From assembly GCF_035695185.1 (NCBI RefSeq), contig NZ_DASSES010000185.1, positions 1 to 21,237 of the forward strand: a stretch of DNA of 21,237 nucleotides, given 5' to 3'. Shown here piece by piece: positions 7,751 to 17,374 of this stretch. The notes under the pieces were generated by a model. It saw only the letters and a list, made by a program, of their open reading frames with translations. It was not told the origin of the DNA and did not search any database. The first letter of the stretch is position 1. Each line of letters starts with the position of its first letter. The stretch is from Frateuria_A sp035695185 (GTDB lineage: Bacteria; Pseudomonadota; Gammaproteobacteria; Xanthomonadales; Rhodanobacteraceae). Position numbers and translations under genes: made by a program.

Positions 7751-8433
7751 GCTCCGCGCCGCCCGGCCTGGTGATCTTCGACTGCGACGGCGTGCTGGTC
7801 GACAGCGAGCCGATCGCCAACCGCGTGCTCGGCCGGATGCTGGCCGAACAGGGATGGGCGCTGGACGAAGCGCAACTGGACGAGCTGTTTCTCGGCCGCA
7901 CCATGGCGCACTGCCTGGCGCTGGTCGCCGAACGGCTCGGGCGCCCGTTGCCGGCCGGGTTTCGGGCCGAACATGACCGGCGCCTGTTCGACGCGTTGGC
8001 GGCCGAACTCGTGCCGGTGCCGGGGGTGGAGCAGGTGCTCGACGGGTTGGCCACTCCCTCCTGCGTCGCCTCCAATGGCGGCCCGGACAAGCTGCGTTTC
8101 AGCCTGGCACAGGTCGGCCTGTTGCCACGCTTCGAGGGCCGCGTGTTCTCTGCTGCGGAGGTGGCGTGCGGCAAGCCCGCACCGGACCTGTTCCTGCATG
8201 CCGCCCGCTGCATGGGCGTGGCGCCGGCGGCCTGCGTGGTGGTGGAGGACTCGCCGGCCGGCGTCCTCGCCGGCCTGGCGGCGGGCATGACGGTGCTGGG
8301 GTTTGCCGCCCGCACGCCACCCGCACGCCTGCACGAGGCCGGTGCGCATCAGGTGTTCAGCGCGATGTCCCGATTCCCGCACCTGGCAGGCATGCAGATG
8401 CGGGCCTGGGCCGGTCGCGCCGGAAGCCCGTGA
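7747..8433 (+). CDS. HAD-superfamily hydrolase (sugar-phosphatase-like)
   Basis: This 228-residue enzyme belongs to the haloacid dehalogenase superfamily, subfamily I, with a helical cap. Motif I is FDCDGVLVDSEP with nucleophile Asp12 and acid/base Asp14. Motif II is the Ser of VASNGG, motif III the Lys of CGKPAPDLF, and motif IV VVVEDSPAG with acidic residues for Mg. The DGVLVDSEP signature and cap size match beta-phosphoglucomutase-like and small sugar- or gluconate-phosphate phosphatases such as E. coli YieH. The exact substrate cannot be told from sequence. The start is GTG at 7747, overlapping the OsmC stop as GTGA; this gives a normal N-terminus directly before motif I. Its stop is immediately adjacent to that of the convergent small gene. 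Confidence 0.9.
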   Translation: MSSAPPGLVIFDCDGVLVDSEPIANRVLGRMLAEQGWALDEAQLDELFLGRTMAHCLALVAERLGRPLPAGFRAEHDRRLFDALAAELVPVPGVEQVLDGLATPSCVASNGGPDKLRFSLAQVGLLPRFEGRVFSAAEVACGKPAPDLFLHAARCMGVAPAACVVVEDSPAGVLAGLAAGMTVLGFAARTPPARLHEAGAHQVFSAMSRFPHLAGMQMRAWAGRAGSP

Positions 8434-8760
8434 TCAGAAGGTCACCACCCAGGTGTCCGGGAGGTGGCCCTTGCCGTGCAAGCGGACCACGCTCACCGGA
8501 TCGATCGGCCCATCGTACTGCAGCCGCATATCCCTGGCCGTGAGATCCGTGGCGATGGTGTCCGACCGGCAGACGGGGCGGGGCCGTGCATTGCGCGCCT
8601 GGTCCAGGCTGATCGCGCAGCTGCGGCGGACGAACGCCGACACCGGAAAGTCCGCAAGGGCCGACACCGCTGTCGCCAGCGGCGACCACAAGCCAAGGGA
8701 CGCGGCGAGCGGCAGCGCCGCCTTCCTGCATGCCGCAAACCCTGCATTCCCGCTACCCAT
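8434..8760 (-). CDS. Small predicted exported protein with two cysteines
   Basis: I do not recognise a family. The 108-residue frame starts at ATG 8760 with a weak GGTGG upstream. It has Arg/Lys at 12-13, then a hydrophobic stretch with a signal-peptidase-like end (TAVSA before LADF, cleavage after about residue 34). The mature part would be about 74 residues with Cys48 and Cys64, possibly a disulfide pair. It ends in a strand-rich segment (LQYDGPIDPVSVVRLHGKGH, then LPDTWVVTF). Codon choice in the mature part is as GC-rich at third positions as neighbouring genes, which supports real coding. The frame stays open upstream, and ATG 8841 would give 135 residues. That start lies inside the probable promoter, so the shorter form is preferred. 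It probably acts in the periplasm or outside the cell. Confidence 0.55.
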   Translation of the reverse strand: MGSGNAGFAACRKAALPLAASLGLWSPLATAVSALADFPVSAFVRRSCAISLDQARNARPRPVCRSDTIATDLTARDMRLQYDGPIDPVSVVRLHGKGHLPDTWVVTF

Positions 8761-8826
8761 CGGCCACCGTGCGATCCACCCGCTCGGCCATGTCCGGCGG
8801 GAGCTGCCGAACCGCGGCCAGGGGTG

Positions 8827-8850
8827 AAATGTGAACTGCATCACATTATA
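8827..8850 (-). promoter_or_regulatory. CRP/Clp-type site overlapping a TATAAT -10 box
   Basis: The core TGTGA-N6-TCACA (8830-8845) is a perfect match to the CRP consensus, and the flanks extend it (AAATGTGA on the left, TCACATTA on the right). Xanthomonadales carry Clp, a CRP homologue reported to use the same recognition sequence and to respond to cyclic di-GMP. On the minus strand a perfect TATAAT (8850-8845) overlaps the site. Transcription would then start near 8838, almost at the palindrome centre. A regulator bound there would be expected to repress the small exported protein. No good -35 hexamer lies 16-18 bp upstream. Confidence 0.6.
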
Positions 8851-8927
8851 CGGCGCCGCGTCAAAGCTGGCGTGAGGGCGGGCGAGGTGGGTTGCGCGGG
8901 AGCCGGCAGTCCGGGCTTCAGGCGCGG

Positions 8928-9647
8928 CTAATCCCCGGCGCGCCGGGTCAATTCGTGCCGGCGACGCACCAGGCGACCGATCAGCAGCGGCACCAGCGCG
9001 AGCAGGGCGATTGCGCCCAACGGCAACAACACGTCGGGGTGCATGAAGAGGCCGAAACCGATGCGGTCGCTCTGTCGCAGGGCATGCCCCAGGCCCGCGC
9101 CGATCGAGGTCTCGAAGATCAGCGCGACGGTACCGCCCAGCCAGGTCGCACCGAGGAACAGCCATAGCGGGCAGCGCAGCCAGGCCAGGCAGACGGTGAT
9201 CAGGCCGAACGGCGCCACGGGGACGAAGCGCAGGAACAACGTGAAGCTGACCGGGTGCTGTTCGAAGCCGTGGTGCAGCCGCGCCACCAGCGCCGGCGGA
9301 TGGCGGCTGCCGGCGCCGAAGGCGTAGCGACTGGCGAGGAACAGGATCAGCGAGCCCAGGGTCAGCCCGATCGAGGACCAGGTGGTGCCTTCGACCACGC
9401 CGAAGGCGAACCCGCCGGCGAAGATGATGATCACGGTTCCGGGGATACCGGTGGCCATCGCCAGCGTCAGCAGGCCGATGTAGGCCATCCGGCTGAGCCA
9501 CGGGTGGGTGCCGATCTGCGCATGCAGCTCACCCTGGTGGGCGACCAGCTGCTCCGGATTGAGCCGGTCCAGCGCACCGGAGGCGAACAGCACCACGCCG
9601 GCGACCACCAGCAGCAGCAAGGGCAGGGCGGCGCGCAGCCGGCTCAA
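8928..9647 (-). CDS. TVP38/TMEM64 (VTT/DedA-like) family membrane protein
   Basis: This is a polytopic inner-membrane protein of about 239 residues. It has an N-terminal helix (RAALPLLLLVVAGVVLFAS) and a VTT core with GIPGTVIIIFAGGFAFG, LFLRFVPVAPFGLI and a C-terminal helix ending in Arg-rich residues. The GxPGT...AGG and FxLRFxPxxPF motifs typify the SNARE-associated/VTT superfamily, related to DedA proteins. Those are implicated in membrane homeostasis and lipid scrambling or transport, but the role here is unknown. The start is inferred as TTG 9647, overlapping the deaminase stop as TTGA, because it sits just before the first helix. Upstream starts inside the deaminase gene cannot be excluded. 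It is the third gene of the glnS series. Confidence 0.85.
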   Translation of the reverse strand: MSRLRAALPLLLLVVAGVVLFASGALDRLNPEQLVAHQGELHAQIGTHPWLSRMAYIGLLTLAMATGIPGTVIIIFAGGFAFGVVEGTTWSSIGLTLGSLILFLASRYAFGAGSRHPPALVARLHHGFEQHPVSFTLFLRFVPVAPFGLITVCLAWLRCPLWLFLGATWLGGTVALIFETSIGAGLGHALRQSDRIGFGLFMHPDVLLPLGAIALLALVPLLIGRLVRRRHELTRRAGD

Positions 9648-10204
9648 TAGTGCGCTCCGGCCTGGCCGTACTCGGCGAGCACCGAGCGCGCCTCGGCGCG
9701 CAGGATGTCGCGGCGCACGGCGATGCCGCGGCGCTCCAGCTGGGCGACCCAGTCGGCCGGCAGCGGGCCTTCGTCGAACGTCGTGAGCGACTCGACGTCC
9801 TCGGCGCGCGCGCCGATCAGCAACTCGTCGATGCCGGCCCAGACGGTGGCGCCGTAGCACTGGCAGCAGGGCTGCGCGCTGGTGGCCAGGATGAAGCGGC
9901 CGCCGCCGGCATTGAGCCGGAAGCTCGCCAGCCGCTGCTGCGCCAGCATGTAGGCCATCATCTCCGCGTGCGCCACCGAGCAGGTCTGCGGCACCACGCG
10001 GTTGATGCCGGCGGCGACCAGCCGGCCGTCCTCGTGGAACACGGCCGCGCCGAACGGCCCGCCTTGCCCGGTCCGCACGTTCTGGCGCGCAAGCTCGATC
10101 GCCAGCCCCACGCGTTCCTCGTCGCTGAGGTAGCGTTTGCGGGTATCGGCTACCTCGCCGACCCAGGGCGGCAGGGTGAGGTGCAGTTGCAGGGGCAGCA
10201 ACAC
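9644..10204 (-). CDS. Nucleoside deaminase (CMP/dCMP deaminase fold)
   Basis: This 186-residue protein has the zinc-dependent cytidine-deaminase-like fold. The metal and catalytic motifs are HAE (His79, catalytic Glu81) and PCCQC (zinc ligands Cys113 and Cys116). QGGPFGAAV at about 47-55 is the substrate-side loop seen in guanine deaminase and related nucleoside deaminases. The substrate cannot be assigned; a free base or nucleoside such as guanine or cytosine is more likely than tRNA, because glnS proximity alone is no evidence for tRNA editing. The GTG at 10204 begins one base after the glnS stop (TGACGTG), and the stop overlaps the next start. The three genes are thus almost certainly one operon. 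The N-terminal 20 residues (LQLHLTLPPW...) precede the core fold. Confidence 0.88.
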   Translation of the reverse strand: MLLPLQLHLTLPPWVGEVADTRKRYLSDEERVGLAIELARQNVRTGQGGPFGAAVFHEDGRLVAAGINRVVPQTCSVAHAEMMAYMLAQQRLASFRLNAGGGRFILATSAQPCCQCYGATVWAGIDELLIGARAEDVESLTTFDEGPLPADWVAQLERRGIAVRRDILRAEARSVLAEYGQAGAHY

Positions 10205-10205
10205 G

Positions 10206-11963
10206 TCAGGCCTGCTTGGCCCAGGTGTCGCGAAGGGTCACCGTGCGGTTGAACACCGGCGCGTCCGGCCGGTGGTCGATGCGATCGGCGACGAAGTAGC
10301 CCAGCCGCTCGAACTGGAAGCGCTGCTCCGGTTCGGCGTGCGCCGCAGCGGGCTCCAGCCAGCCGCGCCCGACGCGCTTGGCGTCCGGGTTGATGTGTTC
10401 GATCCAGCTCTTGCCGTCGCTCTCGTCGTCCGGGGCCGGCACGTCGAACAGGCGGTCGTACATGCGCACTTCGGCGGCCACCGCGTGGCGTGCGCTGACC
10501 CAGTGGATGGTGCCCTTGATCTTGCGGTCGGCGCCCGGCATCCCCGCGCGCGACTCGGGGTCAAGCGTGCAGCGCAGCTCGATGAGGTCGCCGGCGGCGT
10601 CCTTGATCACGTCCTCGCACTTGACGATGCCGACCCCGCGCAGGCGCACCTCGCCACCCGGGACGAGGCGCTTGAATCCCTTGGGCGGCACCTCCGCGAA
10701 GTCCTCGCGCTCGATCCACACGGTGCTGGAGAAGGGAACCTCGCGCGTGCCGAAGCGCTCGTCCTTCGGGTGGTTGGCGAAGGTGAGGGTTTCCTCGTGG
10801 TTGCCCGGCAGGTTGGTGATCGTCAGCTTGAGCGGGTCGAGCACGGCCATGCGGCGCGGCGCGGTGGCATCGAGGTCCTCGCGCACGCAGTTCTCGAGCA
10901 GCGCGTAGTCGATCACGCTGTTCTGCTTGCTGATGCCGAGCCGCTCGATCAGCAGGCGCAGGCCGGCCGGCGTGAAGCCGCGCCGGCGCAGGCCACGCAG
11001 GGTGTTCATGCGCGGATCGTCCCAGCCGTCGACCAGCCCCTCGTTGACCAGCTGGGCGAGCTTGCGCTTGCTGGTGATGCTGTAGGACAGATTCAGGCGC
11101 GAGAACTCGATCTGGCGCGGCTTGGCCGGTTTCGCTTCGAGCCCGGCCTCGACCACCGACTGCCACAGCTGCGGGTGCCCGACCAGGTCGACGTTGTCCA
11201 CGCACCAGTCGTAGAGCGGGCGGTGGTCCTCGAATTCCAGCGTGCAAAGCGAATGCGTGATGCCTTCCATCGCGTCGGACAGCGCGTGCGCGAAGTCGTA
11301 CATCGGGTAGATCGGCCAGGCGTCGCCGGTGTTCTGGTGCGCGACCTTGCGGATCCGGTAAAGCGCCGGGTCGCGCAGGTTGATGTTGCCCGAGGCCATG
11401 TCGATCTTCGCGCGCAGGGTCTTGCTGCCGTCGGCGAACTCGCCGGCGCGCATGCGCCTGAACAGGTCGAGATTCTCTTCGATCGAGCGGTCGCGGTAGG
11501 GCGAGTTGCGGCCGGGTTCGGTAAGCGTGCCGCGATACTCGCGCACCTGGTCGGCGGACAGGTCGTCGACGTAGGCCTTGCCGTCCTCGATCAGCTTGAG
11601 CGCGGCGCGGTAGAAGACGTCGAAGTAGTCCGAGGCGTGGCGCAGCTCGTGCCATTCGTAGCCCAGCCAGCGTACGTCGTCCTTGATGCCGGCGACGAAC
11701 TCGGGGTCTTCCTTGCCCGGGTTGGTGTCGTCCAGGCGCAGGTTGCACCAGCCGCCGAACTCGCGCGCGATGCCGAAGTTCAGGCAGATCGCCTTGGCGT
11801 GGCCGATGTGCAGATAGCCGTTGGGCTCGGGCGGGAAGCGGGTGCGGATCGCACCATGCCTGCCGGCGGCCAGGTCGTCGCGAATGATCTGGCGCACGAA
11901 GTCCCTGGGCACGTTGTCATGGGTGCCGGGGACGGTTTCGGCGGCGGGGGTTTCGCTGGACAT
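10206..11963 (-). CDS. glnS: Glutaminyl-tRNA synthetase
   Basis: This is a 585-residue class I aminoacyl-tRNA synthetase, slightly longer than the 554 residues of E. coli GlnS. It charges tRNA-Gln with glutamine. The ATP-binding HIGH motif is HIGH at 52-55 within PPEPNGYLHIGHAK, followed by NLRLDDTNP. The KMSKS-equivalent is ITSKRKL at 296-302, with Thr where E. coli has Met (VMSKRKL). The two C-terminal anticodon-binding beta-barrels are present (APRRMAVLDPLKL, TVWIEREDF, IKGTIHWVSARHA). The ATG at 11963 gives a short N-terminal extension before the conserved DFVRQII; a longer frame upstream is unrelated in sequence. Having GlnRS implies direct charging of tRNA-Gln. It heads the leftward operon with the deaminase and the VTT membrane protein. 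Confidence 0.97.
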   Translation of the reverse strand: MSSETPAAETVPGTHDNVPRDFVRQIIRDDLAAGRHGAIRTRFPPEPNGYLHIGHAKAICLNFGIAREFGGWCNLRLDDTNPGKEDPEFVAGIKDDVRWLGYEWHELRHASDYFDVFYRAALKLIEDGKAYVDDLSADQVREYRGTLTEPGRNSPYRDRSIEENLDLFRRMRAGEFADGSKTLRAKIDMASGNINLRDPALYRIRKVAHQNTGDAWPIYPMYDFAHALSDAMEGITHSLCTLEFEDHRPLYDWCVDNVDLVGHPQLWQSVVEAGLEAKPAKPRQIEFSRLNLSYSITSKRKLAQLVNEGLVDGWDDPRMNTLRGLRRRGFTPAGLRLLIERLGISKQNSVIDYALLENCVREDLDATAPRRMAVLDPLKLTITNLPGNHEETLTFANHPKDERFGTREVPFSSTVWIEREDFAEVPPKGFKRLVPGGEVRLRGVGIVKCEDVIKDAAGDLIELRCTLDPESRAGMPGADRKIKGTIHWVSARHAVAAEVRMYDRLFDVPAPDDESDGKSWIEHINPDAKRVGRGWLEPAAAHAEPEQRFQFERLGYFVADRIDHRPDAPVFNRTVTLRDTWAKQA

Positions 11964-12129
11964 CGGTGCGGCTCGGGCAGGTACGGGGCGGAAACCGGAG
12001 AGTTTACCCTCAAGTCGCGTGCCGCTCCGCGGGGTGCGGCGTTGCACCCGTCGCCGGGTGCTCCCGCCGGCGACGCCGGGGGCGCGAGTCCGGCTTGCCG
12101 CCCTGCCCGCCCCGCAGTAGCGTGGCCGC
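11964..12129. promoter_or_regulatory. Divergent glnS / DUF2007 intergenic region
   Basis: These 166 bp separate two divergent operons. On the minus strand TAAACT (12006-12001) is a reasonable -10 for glnS, with a leader of about 30 nt; no good -35 is seen. A perfect short hairpin, GCACCCG-TCGC-CGGGTGC, lies at 12044-12061 without a T-tract. It may be an operator or simply a chance GC-rich stem. No clear promoter for the DUF2007 gene is visible. Confidence 0.3.
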
Positions 12130-12405
12130 ATGCGCATCGCCTACCGAGCCGAAAGCCTGATCGACGCCCATCTGGTGAAGGATGCGCTGGAGCGCGAGGA
12201 GATCCCCGCGTTCGTCTCCGGCGAATACCTGACCGGCGCGGTGGGACAGCTGCCGGCCCTCGACTACGTCGCGGTGATGGTGCCCGAATCCTCGGCCGCG
12301 GCCGCCGAAACCGTGGTACGCCGGGTCCAGGCGCAACTGGCCGAGGCGCGGGCCGCGATCGACGATCGGGACGGCGACGCACAACTGGCGACCGATACGC
12401 CGTGA
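12130..12405 (+). CDS. DUF2007 domain protein (putative signal-transducing protein)
   Basis: This 91-residue protein matches the small DUF2007 family: RIAYRAESLIDAHLVKDALE at the start, IPAFVSGEYL, then a short strand region (YVAVMVPES) and a C-terminal helix (AAAETVVRRVQAQLAEA). The typical pattern is two alternating beta-alpha units, as in ferredoxin-like folds. The family is annotated as a putative prokaryotic signal-transducing protein, but no function is established that I can name with confidence. It is cytoplasmic, with no signal peptide. Its stop overlaps the GTG start of the transporter gene (GTGA). It diverges from glnS across 166 bp. Confidence 0.85.
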   Translation: MRIAYRAESLIDAHLVKDALEREEIPAFVSGEYLTGAVGQLPALDYVAVMVPESSAAAAETVVRRVQAQLAEARAAIDDRDGDAQLATDTP

Positions 12406-13364
12406 CCGCACAGGTTCCCGTGACAGCGGCGCCCGTGGCGCCGCCGGCGGCGGTCGGCCGCATGGCGCTGGGCGCGATGTTGCTGTCCACCACCAGCATC
12501 TTCGTGGTGCTGGCGCAGGTGGCGCCGACCGTCTCGGCGTTCTACCGCATGCTGTTCGGCGGCACCATGCTGCTCGGTTGGGCGACCCTGACGCGGCAGC
12601 GCGTGGGCATCGGCTGGCATGACCTCGCACTGGCGCTGCCGCCGGCGCTCGGGTTTTCACTGGATCTGATCTTCTGGCATCGCTCGATCCTGTGGGTGGG
12701 ACCGGGCGTGGCCACGCTACTGACCAATTTCCAGGTGTTCCTGATGGCGCTGGCCGGCTGGTGGGTCTACCGCGAACGGCTGGGACGCTGGTTCGCGCCC
12801 GGCCTGGTGATCGCGCTGGTGGGCCTGTGGCTGCTGGTCGGCGCGCACTGGTCGGTGTTCGACGCGCGGCACCGGCTCGGCGTGTGGCTGGGACTGGCCA
12901 GTGGCTTCGCCTACACGTTGTATCTGCTGAGCTTCCGCCGGGCGCTGTCCGGGCACACGTCGCTGTCGGCGGCCCGGTTCCTGGGCTTGATGAGCCTGCT
13001 GAGTGCCTCCCTGCTGGGCGTATGGGGCCTGTTCGAGGGAGATGCCTTCGCGCTGGCGACGGCGCGCAGCTGGAGTGCCCTGCTGGCGCTCGGCTTCTTC
13101 GGCCAGGTGCTGGCCTGGCTGCTGATGGTGCGGGCGATGCCGCGGTTGCCTGCCTCGCTGGTGGGACTGTTGCTGCTGCTGCAGCCGGCGCTGGCCTTCG
13201 TGCTGGACGTGCTGCTGTTCCGGCGCCCGACCGATGGCGGCGACTGGCTGGGGCTGGGGCTGGCGTTGGCCGGCATCCTGCTCGGGACCTTCCGCGGCGC
13301 CCGCCAGACGCAAGCTGACCGGAACCTGCAGGAACCACATGGACAAGGATCTGGCGATGCATGA
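12402..13364 (+). CDS. EamA/DMT-family transporter
   Basis: This 320-residue inner-membrane protein has about ten hydrophobic helices, arranged as two EamA repeats. It belongs to the drug/metabolite transporter superfamily, which exports or imports small metabolites such as amino acids. Recognisable parts are FYRMLFGGTMLLGWA in helix 2, ALPPALGFSLDLIFWHRSI in the next pair, WWVYRERLGRW closing the first repeat, and LLLLLQPALAFVLDVLLFRRP in the second. The substrate is unknown. The start is GTG 12402, overlapping the DUF2007 stop; a GTG at 12420 is possible. The first 20 residues are Ala/Pro-rich. The 3' end overlaps the start of apt by 26 bp, which suggests co-transcription of DUF2007, transporter and apt. 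Confidence 0.9.
   Translation: MTAQVPVTAAPVAPPAAVGRMALGAMLLSTTSIFVVLAQVAPTVSAFYRMLFGGTMLLGWATLTRQRVGIGWHDLALALPPALGFSLDLIFWHRSILWVGPGVATLLTNFQVFLMALAGWWVYRERLGRWFAPGLVIALVGLWLLVGAHWSVFDARHRLGVWLGLASGFAYTLYLLSFRRALSGHTSLSAARFLGLMSLLSASLLGVWGLFEGDAFALATARSWSALLALGFFGQVLAWLLMVRAMPRLPASLVGLLLLLQPALAFVLDVLLFRRPTDGGDWLGLGLALAGILLGTFRGARQTQADRNLQEPHGQGSGDA
13330..13333 (+). promoter_or_regulatory. Ribosome-binding site of apt inside the transporter gene
   Basis: AGGA lies 5 nt before the ATG at 13339, inside the 3' end of the transporter gene. It supports 13339 as the apt start. The alternative ATG at 13357 also has an AAGGA nearby, so either start could be used. Confidence 0.6.
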
Positions 13365-13875
13365 CCTGGAAGCGCTCATCCGCGCCGTGCCTGACTTTCC
13401 GCTGCCTGGCATCGTGTTCCGTGACGTCACGCCGTTGCTGGCCGATGCCGGTGCGTTCGCGCGGTGCATCGACGCGTTGGCCGGGCCCTGGCTGGGCGAG
13501 GGCGTGCGTGCGGTGTGCGGGATCGAGTCACGTGGCTTCATTTTCGGTGCCGCGCTGGCGCAGAAACTCAACGCGGGCTTCGTGCCGCTGCGCAAGCCGG
13601 GCAAGCTGCCTCCGCCGGTGGCGGGCATCGACTACGCGCTGGAATACGGCCAGGACCGGCTGGAGGTGCGCGCCGACGCGCTGGCCCGCGGCGAGCGCAC
13701 GCTGCTGGTCGACGACGTGCTCGCCACCGGTGGTACGTTGGCCGCGGCGCAGGCACTGCTCGCCCGGCTCGGCGTGGAACTGGTGGGCGCGGCCGTGGTG
13801 ATCGAACTGCCGGCGCTCCAGGGCCGGGCCCGCTGGCGGGGCAGCGCGCCACTGCACGCGCTGCTGCGTTACTGA
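13339..13875 (+). CDS. apt: Adenine phosphoribosyltransferase
   Basis: This 178-residue enzyme salvages adenine, joining it with PRPP to make AMP. Family motifs are PDFPLPGIVFRDVTPLL near the start, GIESRGFIFGAALA, FVPLRKPGKLP, and the PRPP-binding motif LLVDDVLATGGTL at about 122-134 with acidic pair Asp125-Asp126. The length is normal for bacterial Apt. ATG 13339 was chosen for its well-placed AGGA; ATG 13357 would remove six residues before the conserved part and is also plausible. The gene overlaps the transporter upstream by 26 bp and the convergent acyltransferase downstream by 7 bp. Purine salvage in an operon with a DMT transporter fits nucleobase or metabolite traffic, but the link is only positional. 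Confidence 0.96.
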   Translation: MDKDLAMHDLEALIRAVPDFPLPGIVFRDVTPLLADAGAFARCIDALAGPWLGEGVRAVCGIESRGFIFGAALAQKLNAGFVPLRKPGKLPPPVAGIDYALEYGQDRLEVRADALARGERTLLVDDVLATGGTLAAAQALLARLGVELVGAAVVIELPALQGRARWRGSAPLHALLRY

Positions 13876-14603
13876 GCGACACCCTTCCCCAGCAACGCGG
13901 CCACTGCCGCGTGGGACTGCCGGGCCAGCGCATTGCGCTCCTGCGGCATCAGGCCCTGCGTCGCCAGGGGTTCGCCGACCCGCACCACGATGCGCCCCGG
14001 CCGCACCCGGAAACCCGCCGCGGGCAGCACCCTGCCGCTGCCCTCGATCGCCACCGGGACGATCGCCGCGCCGGCGTCGATGGCCAGCCGGAAGGCGCCG
14101 CCCTTGAACGCCCCCACGCGCCCGTCCCGGCTGCGCGTGCCCTCCGGGAAGGCGCAGACGTTCGCGCCGCCGCGCACGGTGTCGACCGCCGCCTGCAGCC
14201 GGCGCGCCGAACTGCGCGCGCTGGCACGCTCGATGAACACCATGCCCATCGCGCGCGCGTACCAGCCGACGAATGGCACCCTGGCCAGCTCCTGCTTGAG
14301 CACGAAACGCACCGGCACCGGCAGCGCGCGGAACAGGGCGCAGATATCGATCATCGACTGGTGGTTGGCCACGAACACGTGCGGCCGCGACCAGTCGATC
14401 CGGTCCAGCCCGTGCACTTCGAGCCGCACCCCGGCGCCGTGCAGCAGCCCAGGCGCCCAGCAGCGCGAGGCCATCCGCAGCGGCCAGTGGCGCCCACCGG
14501 TGAGCAGCCGCACCACCAGCGCCAGGCAGATCCAGCCGGCGGTCCAGAGCAGGGTGAAAAGCAGTTGCAGCGCGTTGAGCGGCGCCCAGGCCAGGCGGCT
14601 CAT
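13869..14603 (-). CDS. Lysophospholipid acyltransferase (1-acylglycerol-3-phosphate acyltransferase, PlsC-like)
   Basis: This 244-residue membrane-associated enzyme transfers an acyl group to a lysophospholipid, most likely lysophosphatidic acid in phospholipid synthesis. The catalytic NHxxxxD motif is NHQSMID at 80-86. FPEGTRS lies at 152-158, and IVPVAIEG (motif IV) follows. A hydrophobic segment near residues 10-35 (LQLLFTLLWTAGWICLALVV) anchors it in the membrane. Length and motif spacing fit PlsC. Genomes of this group often hold several paralogues, so I give no gene symbol. The ATG is at 14603. It is convergent with apt (7 bp overlap) and divergent from clpB, so it is a single-gene unit. 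Confidence 0.92.
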   Translation of the reverse strand: MSRLAWAPLNALQLLFTLLWTAGWICLALVVRLLTGGRHWPLRMASRCWAPGLLHGAGVRLEVHGLDRIDWSRPHVFVANHQSMIDICALFRALPVPVRFVLKQELARVPFVGWYARAMGMVFIERASARSSARRLQAAVDTVRGGANVCAFPEGTRSRDGRVGAFKGGAFRLAIDAGAAIVPVAIEGSGRVLPAAGFRVRPGRIVVRVGEPLATQGLMPQERNALARQSHAAVAALLGKGVAQ

Positions 14604-14701
14604 GCACGCGGTCCGGAAGGTTTCATCACGAGGCGTCCCTGCAGGCTTGGCCGAAAATGATACGGGTCAACGACCTGCGGCGAACAGGCCACGCGGTCCG
14701 T

Positions 14702-14729
14702 CTTGAAGGCGACTGAGACGCCCCTATCT
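14702..14729 (+). promoter_or_regulatory. Sigma-32 (RpoH) heat-shock promoter of clpB
   Basis: CTTGAAG (14702-14708) and CCCCTATCT (14721-14729) are separated by 12 bp. This closely resembles the sigma-32 consensus CTTGAAA, 11-15 bp, CCCCATNT, with one extra T in the downstream element. It lies 48 bp before the clpB ATG, on the correct strand. clpB is a classic heat-shock gene, so position and sequence agree. Transcription would start near 14735, leaving a leader of about 40 nt. Confidence 0.8.
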
Positions 14730-14777
14730 CCTGCGCATTGCGGCGGGGGCCGCCACGATGCCGAGGAAACCCCGATC

Positions 14778-17369
<2,592 letters not shown>

Positions 17370-17374
17370 CGCCG

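Noticed and set aside
8761..8841. Longer form of the small exported protein starting at ATG 8841
   Set aside because: That ATG lies inside the CRP/Clp-type site next to the -10 box, so it would fall at or before the predicted transcript start. The shorter form has a better-placed signal peptide.
10137..12401. Very long open frame on the plus strand opposite glnS, continuous with the EamA transporter
   Set aside because: It mirrors glnS codons in a GC-rich genome where stops are rare in the antisense frame. The translation has no recognisable domain until the transporter begins at 12402.
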